Positions 31,335-42,135 of a DNA stretch of 64,000 bases are shown here, piece after piece. Made by a program: the position numbers and the translations under genes. The stretch comes from Okapia johnstoni. Its lineage: Eukaryota; Chordata; Mammalia; Artiodactyla; Giraffidae. The notes under the pieces were generated by a model that worked only from the letters and a program-made list of their open reading frames with translations, was not told the origin of the DNA and searched no databases. Within the stretch, counting starts at the first letter, position 1, and each line of letters opens with the position of its first letter. Location of the stretch: assembly GCA_024291935.2 (NCBI GenBank), contig CM044310.1:115764213-115828212 (forward strand), written 5' to 3'.

Positions 31335-32245
31335 TTATTTTTTTTTCAAGTCAGATTTACTCAGCTCTAATTTACATAATATCATCCAATTCCATACAAT
31401 AAAACACATCCTTTTAAAGTACATGGTTCAACTTTTAAAGCATATGGTTCAATGAATTTGTTTCCATTTACTTACTACAGCTCTATCGATGTATAATTAA
31501 CATACAGGAAACTGTACATATTCGAAAGTGCCCAATTTGCTATGCTTTGATACGTGTACCCCTGTGAAGCCATCACCACAAGCAAGATGGTGACCACATC
31601 ATCACCCCAAAAGTTTCCCGTGCCCCTTTGTAAATCCTCCTTCCTACCCCACCCCACCCTCATCCCCAGGCACCCGTTGACCTGCTTTCTGTCACTGCAG
31701 ATTAGTCTGCATTTTTTCTAGACTTCTATATAAATGGAATCATACAGAATGTTCTATTTTTTTTTGTCTGGCTTTTTTTCACTCAGCAGAATTATTCTGA
31801 GGTTTGTCCACATTTTTGGGTGCTTCAGAAGTTCATACCTTTTTATTGTCGAGCAGTATTCCGTGGTCTGGTGGTTCCAGACTTTGTTGATTCAATTGCC
31901 TGTTGATGAACATTTGGGGTGCCTCTCCTAGTTGCTTATGGACCTGCCCTTGTGGCTCAGCTGGTAAAGAATCCGCCTGCAATGTGGGATACCTGGATTC
32001 GATCCCTGGGTTGGGAAGATCCCCTGGAGAAGGGGACGCCCACCCACTCCAGTATTCTGGCCTGGAGGGTCGCAGAGTTGGACAAAACGGAGCGACTTTC
32101 ACTTCATTCACTTCACTTCTCCTAGTTGCTTATAATAAATAATGCTGCTGTGACCATTCATACTGGGTTTTCCCGTAGATATGTGCTTTTGTTTCTCTTG
32201 GGTAAAGACTCAGGAACATAATTGTTGGGTCATATGATAAACGTA
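31335..32245 (-). repeat. L1 3' region, antisense, split by Bov-tA
   Basis: TCGATGTATAATTAACATAC, CCATCACCACAAGCAAGATG and AACATTTGGGGTGCCTCTCC, continuing after the SINE with AATAAATAATGCTGCTGTGA. Confidence 0.8.
31940..32117 (+). repeat. Bov-tA SINE with 16-bp target duplication
   Basis: TCTCCTAGTTGCTTAT lies at 31924-31939 and again at 32118-32133, a perfect match. The Bov-A part is internally shortened. Confidence 0.95.
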
Positions 32246-32248
32246 AAT

Positions 32249-32557
32249 TTATTTCTTTATGGCTGTGCTGGGTCTTGTTGCGAAGGCTTCTCTGGAGTTG
32301 CAGAGAGCGGGGGCTACTTGCTAGCTGCGGTGCTCGGCTTCTCCTTGCGGTGATTTTTCTTGCTTCAGAGCACAGGCTCTAGGGCGCGCGGGCTTCAGTC
32401 GTGGTGGCTCCCGGGCTCCCGAGCACAGGCTCAGTAGATGTGGTGCACGAACTTAGTTGTTCCACGGCATGCGGGAATCTTCCCAAATCGGGGAACGAAC
32501 CCGTGTCTCCTGCATTGGCAGGCGGATTCCTTACCACTGAGCCATCAGGGACGCCTG
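32249..32557 (-). repeat. CHR-1-type SINE
   Basis: ATGGCTGTGCTGGGTCTTG, AGAGCACAGGCTCTAGGGCG and GAGCCATCAGGGACGCC. Flanked by GTAAATTT / GTAAACTT. Confidence 0.85.
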
Positions 32558-32748
32558 TAAACTTAAATTAATAAGAGTAGGGAGGATAGAGAAGATTAGA
32601 ATCCCAGTTTCTGAGTTATGAAGGCAGCCAGCTGAGAACATTTCTACACGTTGGGCTCAAAACGTCTTCAGATGGAGTAGGGGCAAGCAATGACAACATG
32701 ACAGGTTTTCCTGATTTGTATGTTTCTGGTGATCTTCCTTCTTCTTCA

Positions 32749-32912
32749 GTATTTATTTATTTGGCTGCGCTGGGTCTTAGTCATAGCCTGCAGGATCTTT
32801 AGTTACAGCACGTGAACTCTTACTGGTGACAGGCAGCATCTATCTCCCCGACCAGGGATGGAACCTGGGTCCCTCTGCACTGAAAGCAGCCCCTGGACCA
32901 CCAGGAAGGTCC
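32749..32912 (-). repeat. CHR-type SINE
   Basis: TTATTTGGCTGCGCTGGGTC to GACCACCAGGAAGGTCCC. The flanks repeat TCTGGTGATC. Confidence 0.87.
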
Positions 32913-33284
32913 CTCTGGTGATCCTTCTGAGTGATCACATAGCAACAACAGGCCTGAAGACTGTCCATACACAAGCTGTTTGTGATTTTGCTATCCATCT
33001 GTCCAGCTTTAGTTTGCAAGGCTTTGGGAACAGGGCAGTTTTAGTCTTCCGTGATTCCAAGTCAGAAGGGTAGGGAAAAAATTGGATATGTTAGTATGGA
33101 GAATAGTCAAATACTGGAGGAAACTAGATGAGTTCAGGATCTAGTTCAATTTACAGGGAGAAAACAAAATCTCAAAGACAATAAACAGAACTAGAATCTA
33201 ATATCCGTATGTATGTATTTTTTAAAAATGACTTTTACACTTTCTGTATTTTTTTTAACAAATACTCTTTTCTTACAGAAATTT

Positions 33285-33548
33285 TTTTTTATTTTTGGCA
33301 TCATCAGGTCTTAGCTGCATCATGCAGGACCCTTACTGCAGCCTGTGGGATCTTTTGATGCAGTGTTTGGACACTTACTTCACTGCAGTTCATGTACAGT
33401 GTCTGCAGACCACATGGGCTCTGGTGTTGTGGCACCAAGGACTCAGTTCTCGTTGGCATTGAGGATTTTAGTTTCCCAACCAGGGGTCAAACCCATGTCC
33501 CCTGCATAGTAAAGACGATTCTCAAACACCGGTCCAGCAGAGAAGTCC
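33285..33548 (-). repeat. CHR-type SINE, diverged
   Basis: Starts in a T-rich stretch with TTGGCATCATCAGGTCTTAG, ends GGTCCAGCAGAGAAGTCCC. Older than most neighbours. Confidence 0.72.
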
Positions 33549-33713
33549 CAACACATGTGTGTATTATAGTGTCCACTGAAATATAGCTTTTTACTCTCTA
33601 CAGTCACCCCAATTTCCATCAAAATAACCACAGAAAAAGAAATTTGTTTGCCAATTAAGTCCGGTTTCAAAAAACTTGGCTTGATTATTTACATATGTGC
33701 AGCAAGAATAGTG

Positions 33714-34660
33714 GACATGGAACAACAGGCTGGTTCCAAATAGGAAAAGGGGTCCGTCAGGGCTGTATATTGTCACCCTTCTTATTTAACTTACATGCAG
33801 AGCACATCATGAGAAACGCTGGGCTGGAGGAAGTACAAGCTGGAATCAAGACAGTGGGGAGAAATATCAATAACCTCAGATATGCAGATGACACTACCCT
33901 TATGGCAGAAAGTGAAGAAGAACTAAAGAGCCTCTTGATGAAAGTGAAAGAGAGTGAAAAAGTTGGCTTAAAGCTCAACGTTCAGAAAACTAAGATCATG
34001 GCATCCAATCCCATTACTTCATGGCAACTAGATGGGGAAACAGTGGCAGACTTTTTTTTTTGGGGGGGGTGCTCCAAAATCACTGCAGATGGTGACTGCA
34101 GACATGAAATTAAAAGACGCTTACTCCTTGGAAGGAAAGTTATGACCAACCTAGACAGCATATTAAAAAGCAGAGACACTACTTTGCCAACCAGGGTCCA
34201 TCTAGTTAAGGCTATGGTTTTTCCAGTAGTCCTGTATGGATGTGAGAGTTGGACTATAAAGAAAGCTGAGTGCCAAAGAATTGATGCTTTTGAACTGTGG
34301 TGTTGGAGAAGACTCTTGAGAGTCCCTTGGACTGCAAAGAGATCCAACCAGTCTATCCTAAAGGAGACCAGTCCTGAATATTCATTGGAAGGACTGATGC
34401 TGAAGCTGAAACTCCAATACTTTGGCCACCTGATGTGAGGAGCTGATTCATTTGAAAAGACCCTGATGCTGAGAAAGATTGAAGGCAGGAGGAGAAGGGG
34501 ACGACAGAGGATGAGATGGTTGGATGGCATCAACAATTCAATGGACATGAGTTTGAGTAAACTCTGGGAGTTGGTGATAGACAGGGAGGCCTGGTGTGCT
34601 GCAGTCCATGGAGTGGCACAGAGTCAGAGTCAGACACAACTAAGTGACTGAACTGAACTG
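33714..34660 (+). mobile_element. BovB, 5'-truncated within reverse transcriptase, 13-bp target duplication
   Basis: Perfect duplication AGCAAGAATAGTG at 33701-33713 and 34661-34673. Starts just upstream of the QGCILSP motif, with YADDTTLM retained. A homopolymer-rich stretch near 34050-34068 and a stop at 34436 break the frame relative to the longer copy. Confidence 0.93.
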
Positions 34661-34673
34661 AGCAAGAATAGTG

Positions 34674-35317
34674 ATGGACAACATAGAATCTTTTAATCTG
34701 CTTTGCTCGAACTTTTTATCAGAAATCTCATATTACTTTTTAAAAAACCTCTCAAGGCGAGGAAGTCAAGCCAAGAACTTACCATCAGACCTTGCCGGCC
34801 ACGCTTAGAGATTTGGGTTAATTCCTCTCTTCTTAGGGTCCCCAGAATATCCTGGGGTTACTGCTCCTGCCAGGAAGTGAGTTTCCTTACTCAAGGCAAT
34901 GCCAACTAGAGGTAGAAAAAGCCACACATCTACAAGGCATATATATAGACACGCATGAACATACAGACAGATGCAGAGACTTCATAGCTTCTATTTTAAA
35001 GTAATCATAAGATGGGTATTTGTGGAGAAGATATATAAGGTTTTGTTACCGAACCAGGTTTGTTTGCCTGATGCAGAGCAAGACAAAAGTGCTGAGATGT
35101 TGAGATTTCCAACAGAGAAAAGATTTATTCGTTAGGCAGCCAAGAGAGAAGATAAGAGACCATGTCTCAGATCTACCTCCCCGAAAGTGAAGGGCTTGAG
35201 ATATTTATAGAATAAATATGAAATAAATATGGAATAAATGAGTAGGGTGATCTTGGGCATATCTGAGTCACTTGCTTCTTCATGGAATGTATGTTAAAAT
35301 ATGGAAGTGCTGAGTGT
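34674..35317. other. Unassigned intergenic segment
   Basis: A/T-rich, with short direct repeats of ATAAATATGAAATAAATATG near 35205-35235. No family, exon or RNA gene recognised. An LTR-like origin is possible but unsupported. Confidence 0.4.
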
Positions 35318-35760
35318 CAAGACAACTCCTAGTCATCACGTATGGTTATGAGAGCTGGTCTGTAAAAAAGGCAGAGTGCCAAAGAATTAATACCTTCAAA
35401 CTGTGGTGCTGGAGAAGACTTCTGAGAGTCCCTTGGACTGCAAAGAGATGAAGCCAGTCAATCTTACGGGAAATCAACCCTGAACACTCACTGGAAGGAC
35501 TGATGCTGAAGCTGAAGCTCCTGTATTTTGGTCACCTGATAAGAAGAGCCGACTCACTGGAAAAGTCCCTGATGCTGGGAAAAACTGAGCGCAGAAGGAG
35601 AAAAGGGCATCAGAGGATGAGATGGCTGGATGGCATCACCGACGCAATGGACACGAACTTGGGCGATCTCCGGGAGGTGGTGAGGGACAGGGAGGCCTGG
35701 CCTGCTGCCGTCCATGGGGTCACAAGGAGTTGGACACGACTGCGCGACTGACCAACAACA
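35318..35760 (+). mobile_element. Older BovB 3' fragment
   Basis: BovB C-terminal coding text (CTGTGGTGCTGGAGAAGACT, AGAGGATGAGATGGCTGGAT) and a variant terminus TTGGACACGACTGCGCGACTG followed by ACCAACAACA. More diverged than the other sense copies, with one in-frame stop. Confidence 0.88.
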
Positions 35761-36228
35761 GGACAACTTTATCATTCTTATCAGTTCGGAAATTCCAAGG
35801 GGTTTAGGAACTCTGTGGCAGGAACAAAATATATATTTATTATGAATCACGTTAACACGATATAGGACAATATTTTGATGCATTTCAAAGTGAGCTCCAG
35901 AAACGAGTACACTCTAACCCTTCAACGAGCATATTAACTAGGGTTCCGTGTTCACAGTTGTATTTTTTTGGAACAGGGTGAAATTTACTGAATGTGAAAT
36001 GCACATATCTTAACTTGGGTTTCAAGAAAGAACTAACTTGTGTGACGATGTCCTTTTGCTGTTCCAGGTGCTGAGGAGCCTGGCGTATTATCCCCGTGTG
36101 GAATGTCCCACCTCCCTGACTCATCTCTTTCCTTGTAAATTTCTTTAGCTTTGGCCCTCCCCCTGCCCTCCCCACCCCACCCGGCTCCCTGCCAACTGGT
36201 GTTTCCCCAACACTAGATGATGTGCCTG
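35761..36228. other. Unassigned intergenic segment
   Basis: Possibly an old antisense L1 piece (TGAATGTGAAATGCACATAT). Nothing else identified. Confidence 0.4.
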
Positions 36229-36448
36229 AAGCGGGGCTTCTCACCTTGGCCCTGCTGACATTTGAAGCTGGAGGAGTCATCCTTGTGGGGCCACCTGTGT
36301 GTTGTCGGACGTTGAGTAGCCTCCTTGGCTTTGACTTGTTAATCCCAGTAGCATCTCCTTCCCCAGCTGCGACAATCAAAAAATATTTCCAGATATGTCC
36401 AAATGTCCTTTGGAAGGGACAAAACTGTCCCAGGTCGAGCAATCATCG
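36229..36448 (+). repeat. MER20 (hAT-Charlie) element
   Basis: Left end GGGGCTTCTCACCTTGGCCC, middle GCCACCTGTGTGTTGTCGGA and right part AATATTTCCAGATATGTCCA, AAAACTGTCCCAGGTCGAGC match the MER20 order over about 220 bp. Confidence 0.8.
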
Positions 36449-37147
36449 GGCTCAATATCTGTGTTGTGAATTCTTCCCAGTTTGTTCCAAGAGCTGTGGG
36501 TTCCTGGTGCTGAGGAGGGCAGACAGAATCCCCCCTCCAGAGACCACCAACCAACCCCCAGGAGAGACAGATGGTTACACGAGGACCTTGGAGCTTCTGA
36601 CTTATCTCAGCCTGGGGAATGGCTTTTAAAAGGGATTTTGATGGGCAGCCAGGATGAGAACTGGTGACCCCAAGCTACTGTTGGTTAAGCATTGATGGTG
36701 GGCCAGGAAACGTGCAAGAAGTTTTTCTCCTCCAGACCTGTTCATTCCTTTATAGTAGCAGCACTGGCTGCCAGGCTCAAATCCAAGCTGGACAAGTGAT
36801 GTTTGCCTTCTGTATCTCAGTTTTCTCATCTGTAAAATGGACTTAATAATAGTGCCAGCTGCATAAGGTCATCATGGGGATTAAATGTGGAGCTGGGTAG
36901 GTCTCTTGGCACCTCGTCAGGCACTGACTAAGGGCTACGTAAGGGTTTGACAGATACAACAAAACTATGACTGTGTATCTTGGTATGGCAAGCGTGTCCT
37001 GGTAACTTGGCAAGGCGTGTCAGTTTCCCTGAGCTGGGAGAGAACCCGCCTCATCACAGGGGACCCAGCTCCTTCCGTCTCTCCATTCTGCCTGTTGAGG
37101 GGCACAGTCCCACCTCTGAAGCTGTGCCCTTGCTGTCTTCTTTGTCT
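36449..37147. other. Intergenic segment with an MIR
   Basis: An MIR-like stretch at about 36790-36960 (CTCAGTTTTCTCATCTGTAA, AGGTCATCATGGGGATTAAA). No gene seen in the remainder. Confidence 0.55.
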
Positions 37148-37520
37148 TATTTGTCCAATTCGAAAGCATCAGTTCTTCAGCGCTCAGCCTTCTTTGTGGA
37201 CCAACTCTCATACCCATACATGACTACTGGAAAAATCATAGCTTTGACTATACAGACCTTTGTGGCAAAGTGATGTCACTGCTTTTCAATATGTTGTCTA
37301 TGTTTGTCATAGCTTTTCTTCCAAGGAACAAGCCACTTTTAATTTCATGGCTGCAGTCACCGTCCACAGTGATTTTGGAGCCCAAGAAAACAACATCTGT
37401 CACTGTTTCCCCCTCTATTTGCCATGAACTGATGGGACCTGATGCCATGATCTTAGTTTTTTGAATACTGGGTTTTAAGCCAGCTTTTTCACTCTCCTCT
37501 TTCACCCTCATCAAGAAACT
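37148..37520 (-). mobile_element. Internal BovB fragment lacking its 3' end
   Basis: Minus-strand coding text includes [18 protein letters not shown] and [10 protein letters not shown]. It stops in sense orientation at GCGCTGAAGAACTGATGC, so the last about 370 bp and the terminus are absent. Not a simple 5' truncation. Confidence 0.88.
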
Positions 37521-37626
37521 ATTTAATTTTTAGCTGTTGGTTATCTTTCTCCTTGACACCATATTAGTTCCCTGTTGAAGCTGTAACAAATTGCCACAGA
37601 TTTAGTGGTTTAGAACAACCCAAATC

Positions 37627-37800
37627 AGGACTTCCCAGTGCTTCAGTGGCTAAGACTCCATGCTCCCAATGCAGAGGGCCTGGGTTCAATCCCTGGTCAG
37701 GGAGCTAGCTATATCCTGCATGCCGTGACTAGGAGTTTGCATGTCACAACTAAAGATCCTACGTGCTGCAACTAAAACCCAGTGCAACCAAATAAATAAA
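37627..37800 (+). repeat. CHR-type SINE nested in MLT1
   Basis: AGGACTTCCCAGTGCTTCAG head, GGTTCAATCCCTGGTCAGGG body and tail AAATAAATAAATAG. Confidence 0.88.
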
Positions 37801-37858
37801 TAGAACACAATTTTATTCTCTAACAGTTCTGGAAAGCAGAAGTTCAAAATGGATTTTG

Positions 37859-38173
37859 TGCTCAATCCTGTCTTACTCTTTGCGACCCCATAGACTGTAG
37901 CCTGTCAGGCTTCTCTGTCCATGGAATTCTCCAGGCCAGAATACTGGAGTAGGTAGCCATTCTCTTCTCCGGGAGATCTTCCCAACTCTGGGATCGAACC
38001 CAGGTCTCCCGCATTGCAGGCGGATTCTTTCACCGTCTGAGCCACCAGGGAAGCCCAAGAGTACTGGAGTAGGTAGCCCATCCCTTCTCCAGGGCATCTT
38101 CCCGACCCAAGAATGCAACCAAGGTCTCCTGCATTGTGGGTGATTCTTTACTGGCTGAGCTACCAGGGAAGCC
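37859..38173 (-). repeat. Bov-tA SINE with the tRNA-side module duplicated
   Basis: Flanked by CAAAATGGATTTT at 37846-37858 and 38174-38186. Two consecutive units, about 37942-38058 and 38059-38173, each run from TACTGGAGTAGGTAGCC to ACCAGGGAAGCCC. Confidence 0.88.
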
Positions 38174-38387
38174 CAAAATGGATTTTACTAGGCTAAAATC
38201 AAGGTGTCAGCAGGGCTGTTTTTTCTGGGGGTTCCAGAAGAGAATCTCTTTCTTTGCCTTTTCCACATTTTACAGGCTGCCTGCATTGCTTGGCCTGTGG
38301 CTCCTTCCTCCATCTGCATCTGTAGTACCATCAGTCTTTCTCTAACCCTGACCTTCCTGCCTCCCTTTGTCTCTTGTAAATTACATT

Positions 38388-38765
38388 TGCTGTTGTTGTT
38401 CAGTCTAAGTCTTGTCTGACTCTGTGACCCCACGGACTGCAGGCCTCCCTGTCCATCACCAACTCCTGGAGCTTACTCAAACTCATGTCCATTGAGTCGG
38501 TGATGCCATCCAACCATCTCATCCTCTGTCGTCCCCTTCTCCTCCTGCCTTCAATCTTTCCCAGCATCATGGTCTTTTCCAATGAGTCACTTCTCGCATC
38601 AGATGGCCAAACTATTGGAGCTTCAGCTTCAGCATCAGTCCTTCCAATGAATATTCAGGACTGATTTCCTTTAGGAAGGACTGGTTGGATCTCCTTGTTG
38701 TCCAAAGGACTCTCAAGAATCTTCTCCAACACCACAGTTCAAAAGCATCAATTCTTCAGCGCTCA
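38388..38765 (-). mobile_element. BovB, 5'-truncated, nested in MLT1
   Basis: Perfect 12-bp duplication GTAAATTACATT at 38376-38387 and 38766-38777. In sense orientation it starts at GAGCGCTGAAGAATTGATGC, the same consensus point as the copy at 29424. Confidence 0.93.
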
Positions 38766-38830
38766 GTAAATTACATTGGGCCCACCCAAATAACCCAGAG
38801 TCACCTCCCCGCCTCAAATCCTTAACTTTT

Positions 38831-39267
38831 TTATTTTTAACTGGCAAGGAAGATTTTATTCAAGACTATTGTAACTGTGTTTATTACAATCGAGGAGAGA
38901 TTGAATTCAATTCTGCTAAAACAATTCTGCAGAGTTCTTAAGCATTGGGGTGAATTAATGGAAAACCACTGGAAGACACTGGTAAATGTGATGAGACCAT
39001 CTGGGTTTGCTAATTATTGTTTATCAGAGTTTAGCTCCTGCCTCTCCATGAAGACCTGGAGATGGGGTATTATCCTTCTTTCTTTTTTTTTAACTTTTGT
39101 CCAGCTTTTCATTCTGATAAGGAGATACATATGCACATGCAAGCTACAAACTACCAAATGGTAATACTGGTGATTTTGCATACAAGTTACACGTTTTAAT
39201 ATCAAATCCTTAACTTGATCACACTGGTGCAAAGTCTCTTTTGCTAGTCTGAGGTCACTTATTTTAT
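38831..39267. other. Unassigned A/T-rich segment
   Basis: No repeat family or exon recognised; short ORFs only. Confidence 0.45.
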
Positions 39268-39388
39268 TCTTTTTTTTTTTTTTTAGCCTGAAGGCTTATG
39301 TGATCTTAGTTCTCCAATCAGGAATTGAACCCAGGCCCTTGGCAGTGAAAGCAGAGTCCTAACCATGGGACCACCAGGGAGTTCCTTA
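39268..39388 (-). repeat. CHR-type SINE
   Basis: T-rich start, TGTGATCTTAGTTCTCCAAT body and GGACCACCAGGGAGTTCC end. Confidence 0.86.
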
Positions 39389-41649
39389 TCCATGTTTGTT
39401 CTGAGGTTAGGAGGTAAGGTCACTATTCATTTTTTGTGCCCTACTGTATCCCCGGTGCCTGGAATCGCGTCTGACACAGGACGGGTGCACTGTAGGAGTT
39501 GCTGAATGAATGAATGGAACAGAAGGAGCAGGACGGGCAGGATGGATGTTCGGTGGAGCAGGTTTGGGGAGAGACTGAGGGCCAAGGAAGAAGTGCCAAC
39601 CCCAGTTGCCCAGGGTGGGATGATGGAAGGAACAGGGGATCAGCTGGACCAGCAGGGCAGACAGGAGGCAGAAAAATGGAGCAGCAGTTGGGGCGTCCTG
39701 TTCTCCAGGACTTAAGCCGGTGCTCACTCACCTGCTCACCCACCTACTCACTGCCATCGCCCTGGAGCACCTTAGGGGGAAGGGGTCATGGGGATGCCCA
39801 GCTAGCACAGCTGGTTCGGCTGGTTCTGGCCTCTTGGCCGAGGAGAGCCCTAAGGAGGGGTGAGGATGCTGCTGGGAGGGCCCACCGGAAATCGCGGGGG
39901 AGGGGCAGCGCCTTTGTTCTTGGGTCCACCCTGTGGACCCGATTCTCATACCAAACACCCCCACCCCAGAAGGCTCACTGGGCGCTGTCTGGCCCAGCCT
40001 CAGGGACCAGAAGCCTAACCTCTCCATCCCTCACCTCCTCCTCTCTCAGACCCAGGAATCCCGGCTTCCCCACACAGCGTCACCACGCTTGATCTCTCAG
40101 GATTCCCAGCTTTCTGTACACGTGGGTCCCTTGTTGCCCAGTTTCTTCTTGTAAGACCGGACCGCCGGTAAGGATCCAGGTTCTCAGCCTTCCCTCCTTG
40201 CCCGGAGCATCGCTTCCCTAGGCTCTGTCCAACTCCAGGATCCCAGAGTCAGGGTCCTCCCAGCCGTCCACGCTTCCAGAGGAGGCCAGGTGTGGCCCCG
40301 CCCTCGCCCAGCCCGCAGCCCAGCCCCCGCCTTGCTGCGGGAGGGGCGCCTGCGTGAGTGTGTGGGGTGGAGCCGGATCTACGGTATCGGCCCTGGGGCA
40401 GGCTCCTCCACCGGGATGGAGTAATCGGGGCGGGGAGTAGAGACGGAGGTTTCTGCAACGTTGCACACCCCGAGATGGACCCACTGATTAGAGGGCTGGG
40501 GGCAGGGAGCCGTGCCGGCCTTGAGGTGTCAGCTGCCTACCCTCTCCCCACCCCTCCCAGCCTGATTCTTCCGTTCCCCCGCCGCCGAGGGGCCTTTGGT
40601 CGCCCTGGGGACAAGGACATCCCTCTGCCTCCCATGACCCACTCCTTCCCCAGGTCCGGATGTCCCAGTTTCATCTCTGTCTGGGTCACAGGAACCCCAG
40701 CCCCCATCCTTTCCTCCCCCAGGACCCAGGCTTCCGCGCCCCCTGCCCCTCTAGTGGCCCGCTTCCTCATCCCATTCAAAGTCCTTGTTCCCCGGCTCCA
40801 GGATTTGGGAGCCCTGCCCCCAGCCTCTGCCCTCTAGGGAACCCAGCCGGAGCTGGCCTGTCTTTGGCTTTCCCAGAATTCCCAGCAGTTACTAACTTTT
40901 AATGGAAAGGTCGGGCTCTGGAGGTGACAGTGGCCCCGATAATGTGGAAACGTGACCTCATGACCCAGTGACCTCCCTTTGCCCATGTCTGAGCTCCAGG
41001 AGCAAAATGGTACATCCTGGGACTTCCTGGGGCCTCAGGGGGAGTCTGGAGAGAACCCAGAGAATTGAGGGGGGCCTGAGGACTGTGGGGGTGTGTGGCA
41101 TGCTTGAGAGCTCCCCATCTCTGCCTTCAGCCCCAGGCGGGAAGACCACTTTTTGCTACCCTTTCACATTCAGTCCCTGAGGTCAGAGGTGGAAGGGGGC
41201 CCCCTCCGGGTTCAGTGACGCATGCAGATGATGTGTTCATCTTCTCAGGGGCTCACAGGGCGGAGGGCATGTCCTGACCAGTCCAGCCCTACCTGGCATT
41301 GCTCCCTGCTGCCTTTAAGCCCCCAGGGCTGGGTGTGAGTTTCCACCCCAGGACGCAGGAATGTGCGCTATCCCTGGAAGGCCCCTCTTAGGACAGGAAG
41401 AAGTACCTCCCGGCTGTCTCCCCAGCCTCTATGCCTTTGCCATACCCTCTCTCTGGTTGCTTTCTCCACGCAGCTCACTCACCTGGTGTGTTTCCCCTAC
41501 TGGGGCATCCTTGCCCCTGGGAAACCATCCCCTTCCTCCTCAAGAGACCGGAATCTACAGGCAGGATATCAAGTAGACTGAAAGTCCCCCAGGCCAGCAG
41601 AATCAGTTCAACGAGTATGCAAGCTCCGGGTGTCATTTTATACTTTCCA
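39389..41649. other. 2.2 kb of mostly single-copy GC-rich intergenic sequence
   Basis: An L2-like tail lies at about 39430-39515 (CGGTGCCTGGAATCGCGTC, GCTGAATGAATGAATG). The rest, notably 39800-40900, is GC-rich and not obviously repetitive. Both strands have open frames up to 192 codons without recognisable domains, start context or splice partners. It could hold enhancers or a non-coding exon; nothing specific is seen. Confidence 0.45.
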
Positions 41650-42055
41650 GCAGCCACGTTCTTTTAGGAAAGAGAAAGGAATGAGATTAATTTTAGAAAT
41701 ATGTTTTGTTTAATCTCATATATCCAAAACATCATCATTCCAATGTATCATCAATACAGAAATTACCCATGAAATATTTTACATGCTTTATCTCAATTTT
41801 GATGCTCCGTGTCCAAGGGTTAAGTGAGATACAGTCTTCCCAAAATGTTGATGCTGCGTTTAAGAGGAATGATGCTGCTTCTGTTTATTTATTTATTTAT
41901 CTTTTGCTTCTTTTTTTCAAGTTAAATTTAAGTTGATTAAAATGAAATGAAATTGGAAATGTTTCTTTCCTCGGTCACAGGCGTCACATTTCTAGTGCTG
42001 AATAGCTACACGTGGCCGGTGGCTCCCGTGTTGGACAGCACAGCTGTAAGGTGTG
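41650..42055 (+). repeat. hAT-type DNA transposon relic
   Basis: GAGATTAATTTTAGAAATAT, AACATCATCATTCCAATGTA and the end CTACACGTGGCCGGTGGCTC, TTGGACAGCACAGCTG match the mammalian element that normally reads GTGGCTCGTATTGGACAGC at its terminus. A second copy lies at 51700-52030. Confidence 0.65.
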
Positions 42056-42135
42056 TCTACTTACCTGTCCCATTTGTGGACCCAGTGCCGGGTCCTGATA
42101 CAGGGGCGACCTCCCCTGGTCTTAGTCAGAGGGAG

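Larger units (their letters stand above)
37558..38830 (-). repeat. MLT1-type ERVL-MaLR LTR, antisense, with three nested blocks
   Basis: Reversed MLT1 text: ATTAGTTCCCTGTTGAAGCT, CTAACAGTTCTGGAAAGCAG, CTAAAATCAAGGTGTCAGCA, CATTGGGCCCACCCAAATAA. Continuous after removal of a CHR SINE, a Bov-tA with duplicated module and a BovB. Confidence 0.8.

Noticed and set aside
33695..34438. A host gene with reverse-transcriptase motifs
   Set aside because: Flanking 13-bp target duplications and the BovB terminus identify it as a truncated retrotransposon.
39514..40092. 192-codon plus-strand open frame
   Set aside because: It begins inside an L2-like tail and shows no domain or repeat-free conservation signal that I can judge.
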